This document shows, in pieces, positions 34,301 to 45,213 of a stretch of 64,000 nucleotides of DNA. Made by a program: the position numbers and the translations under genes. The stretch is from Candidatus Delongbacteria bacterium (GTDB lineage: Bacteria; CAIWAD01): positions 310,001 to 374,000 of the forward strand of contig JBAYTZ010000002.1 of NCBI GenBank assembly GCA_041675285.1, in the 5' to 3' direction. The first letter of the stretch is position 1. Each line of letters begins with the position of its first letter. The notes beneath the pieces are model-generated. The model did not search any database. It was not told the DNA's origin and saw only the letters and a list, made by a program, of their open reading frames with translations.

Positions 34301-35566
34301 TCACACCTCCAGGCAGGCTTCGCCGGGGCGGTCCAGCGGCTTGGAGAGCACCAGCTGGACGTCGCCGATGAACTGCTCGCGGAACCCGCCCTCGCAGTAG
34401 GCGAGATAGTAATCCCAGAGTCGCAGGAACTCCTCGGGCAGGTCCAGCGCGCGGGCCTCGGACCAGCGGGCGTGCAGCTGACCGCGCCAGGCCGCCAGCG
34501 TGCGCGCGTAGTGAGGCGTGATGTCGGTCAGCCCGGTGGGGCGCAGGTCGCTGCGGCGCTGCAGCTGCTCCAGCAGGTGGGCCAGCGAGACCAGACAGGA
34601 ACCGGGGAAGATCCGGCTCTGGATGAAGTCGGCCCGGCGCCGGTAGCCCGCGTAGTGGCGGTCGGGAAAGGTGATGGCCTGGAGGGCCAGCCGTCCGGTG
34701 GGCTTGAGCAGCCGCGAGCAGGTCTCCACGAAGCCCCCCAGGTGCTCGTGCCCCACGGCCTCGATCATCTCCACCGAGACGAGCTTGTCGTACTGGCCGG
34801 TGAGGGTCCGGTAGTCCTGGTCCAGCACGGTCACTCGCTCCTCCAACCCCGCCGCCCGGACGGCCGCCAGGGCGTGCCGGCGCTGCTCGGCCGAGATGGT
34901 GGTGGTGGTCACGCGGCAGCCGTGGACTTGCGCGGCGTGGATGGCCAGCGCGCCCCAGCCCGTGCCGATCTCCAGCAGATGGTCCTGCGGCGACAACTCC
35001 AGCTGGCGGCAGAGGCGCTCGATCTTGGCCCGCTGGGCCTCGGCCAGGCTGAGGCCGGGTTCGCTCCAATAGGCCGCCGAGTAGCTCAGGGTCTCGTCCA
35101 GGAAGAGCCGGTAGAACTCGTTGCCCAGGTCGTAATGGGCGGCGATGTTGCGGCGGCTGCCGGCCAGGGAGTTGCCGCGCAGCCGGTGGGCCAGCCGGGC
35201 CGCCAGGCCGGCCACGCGCGCCAGGCCGCCGTCGAGGCCCAGCAGCAGGTCGCGGTTGCGCACCATCAGGCGCGTCAAGCCCACCAGGTCCGGGCACTCC
35301 CAGTGGCCGGCGGCATAGGCGTCCGCCGCGCCGGTTCCGCCGCCCAGCGCCACGGCGCTCCAGAAGGCCGGACGCCGCACCAGCAGGTCGACGGGCTCCC
35401 CAGCCAGACCGAGGACGTGGGTCTGCGCCCCCTCGTGGAGGATCAGCCGGCCGCCCTTCAGGGCCTCCAGCCGTTTCAGCACCTGGGAACGCAGCAGGCA
35501 GGCCCAGCTGGGCCGGGGCAGGGCCGCGACCTGGTCGGCACACGTCACGGTTCGTCCTTGGCTCAC
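34301..35566 (-). CDS. Cyclopropane-fatty-acyl-phospholipid synthase family methyltransferase
   Basis: 421 residues from GTG 35566, which has AAGGAGG upstream and overlaps the DUF1365 stop (GTGA); GTG 35548 is the alternative. The CFA/MMAS fold is clear: HYDLGNEFYRLFLD, the S-adenosylmethionine site LLEIGTGWGAL (197-207), VEMIEAVGHEHL and FIQSRIFPGS. It transfers a methyl or methylene group to an unsaturated acyl chain of a phospholipid. Next to a desaturase and a flavin oxidase, the end product may be a cyclopropane or a furan-type fatty acid. Confidence 0.88.
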   Translation of the reverse strand: MSQGRTVTCADQVAALPRPSWACLLRSQVLKRLEALKGGRLILHEGAQTHVLGLAGEPVDLLVRRPAFWSAVALGGGTGAADAYAAGHWECPDLVGLTRLMVRNRDLLLGLDGGLARVAGLAARLAHRLRGNSLAGSRRNIAAHYDLGNEFYRLFLDETLSYSAAYWSEPGLSLAEAQRAKIERLCRQLELSPQDHLLEIGTGWGALAIHAAQVHGCRVTTTTISAEQRRHALAAVRAAGLEERVTVLDQDYRTLTGQYDKLVSVEMIEAVGHEHLGGFVETCSRLLKPTGRLALQAITFPDRHYAGYRRRADFIQSRIFPGSCLVSLAHLLEQLQRRSDLRPTGLTDITPHYARTLAAWRGQLHARWSEARALDLPEEFLRLWDYYLAYCEGGFREQFIGDVQLVLSKPLDRPGEACLEV

Positions 35567-36345
35567 GCGGTCGATCCTCCTTGCTGACGGTTGGGGTGGG
35601 GGTGAAAGGGCACGCGCTTCAGGAAGAGGCGCAGGGCCTCCCAGTAGATCGCGCCGACGATTTTCAGGGTCATCCAGGGGAAGCGGGCCTGGGCCAGGGC
35701 CAGGGCGCCCGCGCTGAGCGGCCGGCGCTTCAGCTCCAGCCGGGCGTGGAACACGACCTCCCCCTGCTGCCGCGTGAGCATGCGCACGGCCAGGTCTTCG
35801 GCCGGGGTCGTGAAGCGCCAGTCGTAGTCCTGCTCCATGGGCATGAAGGGCGAGACGTGGAAGTCCTTGACGAAGCGCCAGCGGTGGAACTCCCCGCTCA
35901 CTTCGGCGCTTTCCAGCGGCAGCACCCGGGCGTGCCGCTCGCCCCAGGGCGTGTTGGTCACCTCCGCCAGGATGGCCTCCAGGGTCCGGCCGTCCGGCCC
36001 GTAGCAGTAGTAGAAGCTCACCGGATTGAAGCAGAGGCCCAGGATGCGCGGCTGGGTCAGCAGCAGGATGGGGCCCTCCGGCCGCCGGCCCAGGATGGCC
36101 GCCACGCTGCGGCGCACCGCCTCGGCCAGGGGCAGGGCGGGGTCGCCGTGGTAGTCCGCGCGCCGCACGGCCAGCAGGGCCCGGCCGCGCGTGCTCCAGA
36201 GCCAGGACTCGGGAAAGAGGCCGGGCAGCTCGTCCAGGTCGAAGGCGCACATGGACAGGCGATAGCGGAAGCGGTGGCGGCGGGGCGCCAGCCGCTCGTG
36301 CCACACCTCGCCCTCGAAGAGCGCGCTGCGCCGCGGCCCGCTCAC
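35563..36345 (-). CDS. DUF1365 family protein
   Basis: 260 residues from GTG 36345, overlapping the upstream flavin-oxidase stop by four bases. Family signatures: ALFEGEVWHER, RLSMCAFDLDEL, the central LGLCFNPVSFYYCY and VTNTPWGER, and KDFHVSPFMPM. Function is not established, but DUF1365 proteins are almost always next to CFA-type methyltransferases and FAD-dependent amine-oxidase-like proteins. Soluble except for a possible amphipathic C-terminal helix (WEALRLFLKR). Confidence 0.9.
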   Translation of the reverse strand: MSGPRRSALFEGEVWHERLAPRRHRFRYRLSMCAFDLDELPGLFPESWLWSTRGRALLAVRRADYHGDPALPLAEAVRRSVAAILGRRPEGPILLLTQPRILGLCFNPVSFYYCYGPDGRTLEAILAEVTNTPWGERHARVLPLESAEVSGEFHRWRFVKDFHVSPFMPMEQDYDWRFTTPAEDLAVRMLTRQQGEVVFHARLELKRRPLSAGALALAQARFPWMTLKIVGAIYWEALRLFLKRVPFHPHPNRQQGGSTA

Positions 36346-37595
36346 AGTTCCAGCCCGAAGCGGCGGCAGACGGCCAGGGCGCTGGCCAGACCGTCCTCGT
36401 GGAAGCCATTGCCGCACCAGGCTCCGCAGAACCAGGTGCGGCGCGTCCCGTTCAGCGCGGGCAGCAGGTCGCGCGCGGCCACGGCCTCCCGCGTGAAGAC
36501 CGGGTGCTGGTAGTCCAGCTGTTTCAGCACGCGCGCCGGATCCACGGCCTCGGCGCTGTTGAGGCTGACCAGCAGCGGGGTTTGCACCTCCAGGCCCTGC
36601 AGGCCGTTCATCCAGTAGGTGACCGTGGCCGCGCGCCGGGGCTCCCGGGGCAGGCGGCTGTTCCAGGCGCCCCAGGCCAGCCGGCGCTTCGGCAGCAGGC
36701 TGGCGTCCGTGTGGAGCAGGACCGGGTTGGCCTGGTAGCCCACGGCCCCCAGCAGCTCGCGCTCCGCGGGCGAGGGATCCTGCAGCAGGCGCAGGGCCTG
36801 GTCGCTGTGGACGGCCAGCACCACCTGGTCGTAGCGGCGGGCCGGCTGGTCGGCGAACTGCAGCTCCACACCGCTCTCCAGGCGCCGGACCCCCGCCACC
36901 GGACTGGCCAGGAAGGCCCGGCCCGAGAAGGCCGCCAGCAGGGCGCGCACGTACTCGCGCGAGCCGCCCGTCACGGTAAGCCACTGCGGCCGGCCCTTCA
37001 CGTCCAGCATGCGGTGGTGGTCGAAGAAGCGCAGGAAGGTCAGGACCGGGAAGTCCAGCAGGCGCACCGGATCGGCACTCCAGAGCGCCGAACCCATCGG
37101 CACGATGTACCAGTCGACGAAGGCCTTGCTGTAGGCCCCGGCGCGCAGGAACTCGCCCAGGCTGAGCTCGGCCATCGCCCCGGCGCGCGCCACGGCGCGG
37201 CCCTCCGCGTTGAAGCGCAGGATCTCGCGCAGCATGCGGTGGAAGCGCAGGGAGAACAGATTGCGCCGGCGGGCGAAGAGCTGGTTCAGGCTGCTGCCGT
37301 TGTACTCCAGCCCGCTGCGCTCGTCCTTCACCGAGAAGCTCATGCTGGTGGGGCGCGCCGCCACGCCCAGCTGCTGCAGCAGGCGGACGAAGTTCGGGTA
37401 GTTGAGTTCGTTGAAGACGATGAAGCCCGAGTCCACGGCCAGGTCGCGCTCTTCCACGCGCAGGTCGTGGGTGTGCACGTGGCCGCCGAAGTGGCTGCCG
37501 GCCTCGAAGAGGTCCACGTCGTAGGCGCGCCCGAGCACTAGGGCCGCGCCCAGGCCGGCAATGCCGGAGCCGATCACCGCCAGCCGTTGTCTCAT
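36342..37595 (-). CDS. FAD-dependent amine-oxidase-like protein of the lipid operon
   Basis: 417 residues, ATG 37595. The FAD-binding Rossmann motif VIGSGIAGLGAALVLG is at the N-terminus, followed by FEAGSHFGGHVHT and DSGFIVFNELNYPNF, which are typical of the NAD/FAD-binding protein that accompanies DUF1365 and CFA synthases. The C-terminus has WFCGAWCGNGFHEDGL, the second FAD contact. It probably oxidises or desaturates a lipid intermediate. Related genes in Rhodobacter belong to a stress-induced furan fatty acid pathway, which is known for that group and only inferred here. Confidence 0.85.
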   Translation of the reverse strand: MRQRLAVIGSGIAGLGAALVLGRAYDVDLFEAGSHFGGHVHTHDLRVEERDLAVDSGFIVFNELNYPNFVRLLQQLGVAARPTSMSFSVKDERSGLEYNGSSLNQLFARRRNLFSLRFHRMLREILRFNAEGRAVARAGAMAELSLGEFLRAGAYSKAFVDWYIVPMGSALWSADPVRLLDFPVLTFLRFFDHHRMLDVKGRPQWLTVTGGSREYVRALLAAFSGRAFLASPVAGVRRLESGVELQFADQPARRYDQVVLAVHSDQALRLLQDPSPAERELLGAVGYQANPVLLHTDASLLPKRRLAWGAWNSRLPREPRRAATVTYWMNGLQGLEVQTPLLVSLNSAEAVDPARVLKQLDYQHPVFTREAVAARDLLPALNGTRRTWFCGAWCGNGFHEDGLASALAVCRRFGLEL

Positions 37596-38368
37596 CTACG
37601 GGGTCTCCCGGGAAAGAAGGCGTTGGTGGTGCGGGCGTAGTCGGCCCAGCCGGCGCGCCGGCCCATGGTCGACTCCAGCAGGGGGACGCCCGAGCCGAAG
37701 CGGAGCAGCCAGGTCATCAGGAGGGGCGAGACCAGCGTCCACCAGGCGCCCGTCGCGGCCGCCGTCAGAAAGATACCCCACCAGACCAGCGCTTCGCCGA
37801 AATAGTTGGGATGGCGGCTGAAACGCCAGAGTCCTTCCCGACAGATGCCGCCCCGGCTGTCCGGGCGGGAGCGGAAGCGCTGGAGCTGCCGGTCGGCGAC
37901 GCTCTCGTAGACCAGCCCGCCGAGGGCCAGCAGGACGCCCGCCGCCGTGAGCCAGCCCGTGGCCTCCCCGGGGCGGCGGATCGCCTCCGCCAGCGGCCGG
38001 GCCACCAGCCAGAGCACGGCGCCCTGGAGCAGGAAGACCTTGAGCAGGCTCTTCCACCACCAGGCGGCGCCGGACTGCTCGCGCCAGCGGCGATAGCGCG
38101 CATCCTCCCGGCCTCCGTGCCGCGCGCCGATGTGCCAGGCCAGGCGCAGGCTCCAAACGGCGCAGAGGGCCAGGACCAGTCCGCCCCGGAGCGACAGGTG
38201 CGCGCCCGCGCCCGCGGCGTGCCAGGCGGCCAGGACCAGGAAGCCGGGGCCCCAGGCGATGTCCATGATGCTGGCGTCGCGCAGCCGCAGGCTGAGCAGC
38301 CAGAGCAGCAGCGCCAGGCCCAGAACGGGCAGGAGGTCGCCCCAGGGATGCCGGAGGAGTCCGCTCAC
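37592..38368 (-). CDS. DUF1295 membrane protein (steroid-reductase-like/isoprenylcysteine methyltransferase fold)
   Basis: 258 residues from GTG 38368, overlapping both neighbours by four bases. It has about six hydrophobic helices and the DUF1295 signatures SIMDIAWGPGF, SLRLAWHIGARHGGREDARY and, at the C-terminus, GLWRFSRHPNYFGEALVWWG. The fold resembles 5-alpha-reductases and membrane methyltransferases. A reductase or methyltransferase step on a membrane lipid is plausible. It lies second in the six-gene operon. Confidence 0.88.
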   Translation of the reverse strand: MSGLLRHPWGDLLPVLGLALLLWLLSLRLRDASIMDIAWGPGFLVLAAWHAAGAGAHLSLRGGLVLALCAVWSLRLAWHIGARHGGREDARYRRWREQSGAAWWWKSLLKVFLLQGAVLWLVARPLAEAIRRPGEATGWLTAAGVLLALGGLVYESVADRQLQRFRSRPDSRGGICREGLWRFSRHPNYFGEALVWWGIFLTAAATGAWWTLVSPLLMTWLLRFGSGVPLLESTMGRRAGWADYARTTNAFFPGRPRR

Positions 38369-38919
38369 GCGCGGCCCGCGAGGGAAAGGGCCGGCCGGGG
38401 CGCGGCGCTGGGGGCGGTCTGTCCGCGCCGCAACAGCAGCATCACCAGGGCCCAGGCCGCGGCGATCACCGGCAGGGCGGCGGGATCCAGCAACTGCGCG
38501 GCCCCCAGCCGGGCGGCAGCCAGATAGGCCAGCGGGCCGCCGACGGCGCCCAGCAGGGCCGCGACCCAGGCGCGGGTCAGCAGGGGGCGCAGGGAATGCC
38601 GGACGGTGGTGGCGAACGAGAGCCAGAGGGCCGTGATCCAGGGCGGCGCCAGCCAGGCATCGGCCGGCAAGGGCGCGTAGCGCACCAGGCCGCTGGCGGC
38701 CAGGCCGGAGTCCAGCGCGCTGCCCGCCGCCGTCAGCAGCAGGATGAGGCGCAGCTCGGCTCCGCGCCGCTGCAGCAGCGCCAGGTGCAGGCCGAGGAAC
38801 CCCAGGGCCGCCAGCACGCCCGGCAGCGAGGTCCCGCGCGCCGCGCCCCACACGGCGACGGCCCAGACAAGCTGGTTGGCGAGGGCGTTGGCGATCATCC
38901 AGGTGCGCGGGGCCGGCAT
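38365..38919 (-). CDS. DUF2878 membrane protein, first gene of the lipid operon
   Basis: 184 residues from ATG 38919. An earlier ATG at 38940 is in frame but would lie within a few bases of the predicted transcription start, whereas 38919 has GAGAG in front. About five hydrophobic helices; DUF2878-type features are the opening MIANALANQLVWAVAVWG and a mid-section W-x-LP-WITALWLSFATT. Function unknown; DUF2878 proteins occur with DUF1295, CFA and FAD-oxidase genes. The stop overlaps the next gene (GTGA). Confidence 0.75.
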   Translation of the reverse strand: MPAPRTWMIANALANQLVWAVAVWGAARGTSLPGVLAALGFLGLHLALLQRRGAELRLILLLTAAGSALDSGLAASGLVRYAPLPADAWLAPPWITALWLSFATTVRHSLRPLLTRAWVAALLGAVGGPLAYLAAARLGAAQLLDPAALPVIAAAWALVMLLLRRGQTAPSAAPRPALSLAGRA

Positions 38920-38948
38920 TCGACTCTCAAATTGAACCATTTTGGTCT

Positions 38949-38977
38949 AATATAAGAAGTGGCGAGTCGCCCGCCAA
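38949..38977 (-). promoter_or_regulatory. Sigma70-like promoter of the lipid operon
   Basis: On the minus strand TTGGCG (38977-38972) and TATATT (38954-38949) are separated by exactly 17 bases. Both are close to TTGACA/TATAAT. Transcription would start near 38942, giving a leader of about 23 bases to ATG 38919. This is the clearest promoter by eye in the window. Confidence 0.6.
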
Positions 38978-39011
38978 GTTTCCGCGCCGGATCGAGGTGC
39001 GGGACCCACAT

Positions 39012-39045
39012 AAAACGGGGGCGGCATCGCAGGATGCGCCCCCGT
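39012..39045 (-). terminator. Terminator of the orphan PAS-GAF gene
   Basis: ACGGGGGC (39015-39022) plus GCATC (39024-39028) pairs with GATGC plus GCCCCCGT (39033-39045), one bulged G and a four-base loop. On the minus strand it is followed by TTTTA. Confidence 0.88.
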
Positions 39046-39070
39046 GTTCAGGTCCGCAAGCGGATGGGGA

Positions 39071-40006
39071 TCAGCTCGCCGGCGTCTCCCGCTGGGCCAG
39101 GCTGGCGGCCAGCACGTCGCCGAACACCAGCAGGCTGCCCAGGTCGCCGCTCAGCACTTCACCGAAGGGATCGGGGTTCTCCAGCGAAACGAAGCCCAGC
39201 AGCACGTCGTTCTGCAGCAGGGGAATGGCCAGCAGGCTGCGGATGCCCAGCTTCTCCATCGTCTCCCGCTCCTTCACGGCCGCGACGGGGAGCTTGTCCA
39301 TCTCCTTCACGTAGAGGATCTCGCCGCTGCGCAGGGCCAACAACCACCAGGGATAGCGCTCCGCGGGGAAGGGGCGGCCCAGCACGCTGCGTTCGCCGCG
39401 CAGGGGTGGCCACTCCTGGGTGCAGCACAGCTCGGCCCGGGCCGGATCCATCAGGTAGACGCGCACGCAGTCGGCGTTGAGCAGGATGCCCAGACCTCCC
39501 AGGGCCACGCCCAAGGCCTCGGCGAAGCGCCCCGGCCGCACCAGGGCCCGGACGGAGTCCGAGACGGCCTGGTCCAGCAGCAGGCGGGTCTCCAGGGCCT
39601 GCTCCCGGGCCTTGCGCTCGGTGATGTCCTTGAGCACGCCGAAGGAGCCGACGATGCCGCCCTGGCGGTTGCGCAGCGGGTTGCCGGTCACCAGCAGGGT
39701 GCGCTCGCGGCCCTGGACGTCGTACATGCCCAGCTCGTAGGTGGAGCTGCGGCCCTGCAGGCGCTCGTCCAGCTGCTTCTGGGTCTCCGCATAGACGCGG
39801 TCGCCGAAGACCTCCTGCTGAAAGCGGCCCACCAGGTCGTCCACGCTGCCGCCCAGCAGCTCGGCCGCCGCGTGGTTGACGAACAGGATGCGGTCGTCCA
39901 GGTCCAGCGCGCAGATGGCGTCGCCGTGGCCCATCAGCAGGGACTCCAGCAGCTCCTGGCGATCCGTGAAGGGAGTCGGGGTCGGGTTCGGCCCGTCCGC
40001 ATTCAT
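39071..40006 (-). CDS. Orphan PAS-GAF sensor protein without output domain
   Basis: 311 residues, ATG 40006 after GGAAAGGATG. PAS domain (about 15-135: DAICALDLDDRILFVNHAAAELLG, ending GVLKDITERKARE) and GAF-like domain (about 150-305: LGIRSLLAIPLLQNDVLLGF). No membrane helix, kinase, receiver or nucleotide-cyclase part follows. The layout and many residues match the N-terminal half of the histidine kinase at 16029-18155, so it looks like a duplicated sensor half. It may bind a ligand and regulate another protein. It follows the 61-residue gene by four bases. Confidence 0.83.
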   Translation of the reverse strand: MNADGPNPTPTPFTDRQELLESLLMGHGDAICALDLDDRILFVNHAAAELLGGSVDDLVGRFQQEVFGDRVYAETQKQLDERLQGRSSTYELGMYDVQGRERTLLVTGNPLRNRQGGIVGSFGVLKDITERKAREQALETRLLLDQAVSDSVRALVRPGRFAEALGVALGGLGILLNADCVRVYLMDPARAELCCTQEWPPLRGERSVLGRPFPAERYPWWLLALRSGEILYVKEMDKLPVAAVKERETMEKLGIRSLLAIPLLQNDVLLGFVSLENPDPFGEVLSGDLGSLLVFGDVLAASLAQRETPAS

Positions 40007-40010
40007 GTGA

Positions 40011-40196
40011 TCATCCTTTCCGCAGGTCGGCTTCGTTGGGTTGTCCGGGAGCGCCGGCCGGATCCCGTCCCACCCAGAGCGGGCCCTCGCGGCCCTCGGG
40101 TTGAATGGGAGGATGCGCGTGCCGGCGCTCGGCCCGCCGGCCGTGCAGGACGCGGGGACCTTGGCAGTCCAGGCGGATGCGCAGGATCTGGCTCAT
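40011..40196 (-). CDS. Small Arg/His/Pro-rich protein of unknown function
   Basis: 61 residues, ATG 40196 with a strong ribosome site (AAAGGAG, seven bases upstream). Its stop lies four bases before the ATG of the PAS-GAF gene, inside that gene's ribosome-site region, so the two are probably co-translated. The start MSQILRIRLDCQGPRVL is followed by a basic, histidine-rich middle (GRRAERRHAHPP). No family recognised, no membrane helix. Belief that it is real rests on the ribosome site and spacing. Confidence 0.55.
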   Translation of the reverse strand: MSQILRIRLDCQGPRVLHGRRAERRHAHPPIQPEGREGPLWVGRDPAGAPGQPNEADLRKG

Positions 40197-40271
40197 GGCG
40201 TGCTCCTTTCCTCCGTCCTATCGACCAGTTCGGGGAGTGGATTCAGTGGCGGCAGGTCAACCAGGTCGGGG

Positions 40272-40973
40272 TCAGTCATTAGGGAACTGACGGAGAATTT
40301 CCAACACAATTCTGCGGCCGGACTGATCTCCCGCCAACTCCCGGGTGCGGGCGTCGGCGTCGTAGTAGACCAGCGAGAGGTCCAGGCCCGCCAGCCGGCC
40401 GTCCAGCGCCAGGTGGCCATCCAGCAGGGTCTGGCTGCCGGAGGAACCGAAGAGCCAGCCGGCGGCCGGGCGGGAGAAGCGCGTGCAACCCAGCCCGCCT
40501 CGGAGACTCAGCCGGTCTCCCAGCCCCTGGCTGCGCTCGGCCGCCAGGTACCAGCCGTCGGCGCCGCTGGCCCAGATGTCGGGCGACCAGCTGAGCTCCG
40601 CGGACCAGCTCTCACGCCCGACTCCCAGCAGGAATTCAGGGTAGTCGGCTCCGCTGGTGCCAGGATAGAGGATCGCCTGGAGCTGCAGGTCCCAGTCCAG
40701 GGCCGGGCCGACCCAGCTGCCCGCCCAGCCGGCGCCCAGATCGAGCTCCGCCCGGCTGTCGTCGCCGGGGAACTTGACCCGCGAAGCCCAGGCGTCCACG
40801 TGCGGGCCCCGGGAGTGGCTCCAGCCCAGGCCGGCCTGAGGTGCGGCGGTTCCGTCGCTCTGGGTCCAGCCCCGGGAGACGTAGTCTGAAACCAGGCCCA
40901 GCGAGCCGTTCCAGTCCGCCCGCACCAGGGGCGCGACGGCGCCGAGCAGCAGGAGCGGCAGCAGCACGTTCAT
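40272..40973 (-). CDS. TorF-like/Gcw_chp family putative outer-membrane porin
   Basis: 233 residues, ATG 40973 overlapping the stop of the upstream gene (ATGA). Signal peptide MNVLLPLLLLGAVAPLVRA. The mature start WNGSLGLVSDYVSRGWTQSD matches the TIGR02001/Gcw_chp signature (xLxSDYxxRGxSQ), followed by LDLGAGWAGSW and alternating strands, ending in VLEILRQF. Probably a small outer-membrane barrel of unknown substrate. Unusually it is the last gene of a four-gene signalling operon. Confidence 0.85.
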   Translation of the reverse strand: MNVLLPLLLLGAVAPLVRADWNGSLGLVSDYVSRGWTQSDGTAAPQAGLGWSHSRGPHVDAWASRVKFPGDDSRAELDLGAGWAGSWVGPALDWDLQLQAILYPGTSGADYPEFLLGVGRESWSAELSWSPDIWASGADGWYLAAERSQGLGDRLSLRGGLGCTRFSRPAAGWLFGSSGSQTLLDGHLALDGRLAGLDLSLVYYDADARTRELAGDQSGRRIVLEILRQFPND

Positions 40974-42669
40974 GCGGATTCCTCCGGAGTCGGCCGACGG
41001 CGGTCGGCGTGGGTGGCCAGGAACTCCGCCACGGGCACCAGCGGCCCCGCCAGGCCGCCCGTCCACTCGTCGCAGCCCGCCGCCAGCGCGGCTTCCCGCT
41101 CCGCGTCGTGATCCACGTCTTCCAGGCGCAGGGCAAGTCCCTGCGCGCGGGCCAGTTCGCCCACGGCGGCCAGCGCCCGCGCCAGCCCCGTGGGGCCGGC
41201 GCGCCAGCCGGCCACGCTCAGGCAGAGGCGGGTTCCGGGCAGGCTGTCCAGGCCGCCCGGCTCCAGGCCGAAGCCCTCCGCTCCCACGGCCAGCCGGAGT
41301 CCCAACCGGAGCAGGCGCGCGGGCAGTTCGGCCCCCTGGACCTTCAGGAAGGCCGGCAGCCCGCGGCATTTCAGTTCCAGCCAGTCCAGCGGTCCCGCTC
41401 CGGCCAGTTCGTCCAGCCGGTCGTGCAGGGTGGGCTCCCCCAGCAGCGGGGCGGGCAGGCCGAGGGTCAGCCGGCAGGCGGGCCGGGGCAGACCCTGCTG
41501 TAGCGCGCCGGCCTGGCGCAACTGGGTCAGGGCCAGGTCGCGCTCCAGGCCGCCCTCCCGGGCCAGTTCCTCCAGTTCGGCGCTGGCCAGGAAACCCAGG
41601 CGCGGATGCCGCCAGCCTGGACGCAGCCGGGCGCCGGCCAGTCCGCCGGTCGCCAGCCGGACGGGTTGAGCGTGCAGGTCCAATCCCTGGTCCGCCAGGA
41701 CCGTCGCCAGCTCCGAGGCCAGCAACAGACGCTCGCGGGTCAGGGCGTCCTGGGCGGCATCGTGGAAGCGGATGGGCGTCCGCCCCTCCGCGGCCAGGCT
41801 GCAGGCGGCCAGGGCCCGCTCCACCAGGGCCTCCGCCGTGCCGCCGTCCTCCGGGAAAAGCGCGATGCCCAGCCGCGGACAGGGCAGGCCAGGCTGTCCG
41901 TCCTGCGGATGCGGGGCCGTCAGCGAGCCCGCCAGCCGGCCGGCCGCCCGGGCCGCGTCGTCCGGGCCGTGCAAGTCCCCCAGCAGGATCAGCCAGGGCG
42001 TCTCGTCCGCGGGCCGCTCGTCGTCCGCCCCGTCCGCCCAGCGGCGCTCCCACTCCACGGGATCCCCGGCGTCCTCCAACCGCAGGTGGGCCTGGACCCG
42101 CTCGGCCGCCGCGCGTCGCAGGTCGCGCTCCGGGCGGGTGGCCAGCCGTCCGAGCTGGAGTTCGGCCACTGGTCGGATGGCCAGCACGGCGACGCGCCGC
42201 CCGTGGCGCCGGGCCTGGGAGAGCAAGCCTTCCAGCCGCAGCAGAGCCTGGTCGCGCGACCAGGGAGCGATGAACCCGTGATCCGTGGCGGCGGGTCGGT
42301 TGCTTAGCATGAGCCGCACGCGGCGGCCCAGCGCTGGATAGTCCAGCGGCTTGCCCAGGAAGTCGAAAGCGCCGGCCTGGCTGGCGCGCTCCAGCGAGTC
42401 CGCGTCCTCCAGTCCGCTAAGCATCAACAGCAGGCAGTCCCGGCCGCCGGGCAGGCGGCGGATCTCCCGGCAGGCGGAGAAGCCGTCCAACTCGGGCATC
42501 TGGACGTCCATCAACACCAGGTCGAAGGGCGCCGCCAGGAACTGCTCCACGGCCTCCCGGCCGTTGGCGGCCTCGCTCACCCGGCAGCCCTGGGCCTCGA
42601 GGACCGTGCGGGCCAGGAAGCGCGTGGTGGCGTCGTCGTCCACCACCAGGATGCGGGCCTCGCCGGGCT

Positions 42670-42673
<4 letters not shown>
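40970..42673 (-). CDS. Receiver protein with degenerate GGDEF and EAL domains
   Basis: 567 residues, ATG 42673 overlapping the hybrid-kinase stop (ATGA). The receiver (about 7-125) has the acidic pocket DDD at 12-14, phospho-acceptor D56 (LVLMDVQMP) and the conserved Lys in FLGKPLDYP. A GGDEF-like stretch follows but no GGDEF sequence is visible. The last 240 residues follow the EAL plan: LDLHAQPVRL, then GARLRPGW where ExLxRW is expected, LELKCRG for the E-T-E motif, EGFG for DDFGTG, and a C-terminal AAGCDEWTGGLAGPLVPVAEF. Catalytic glutamates and aspartates are lost, so binding or scaffolding rather than cyclic-di-GMP turnover is likely. Confidence 0.75.
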
Positions 42674-45209
<2,536 letters not shown>

Positions 45210-45213
<4 letters not shown>

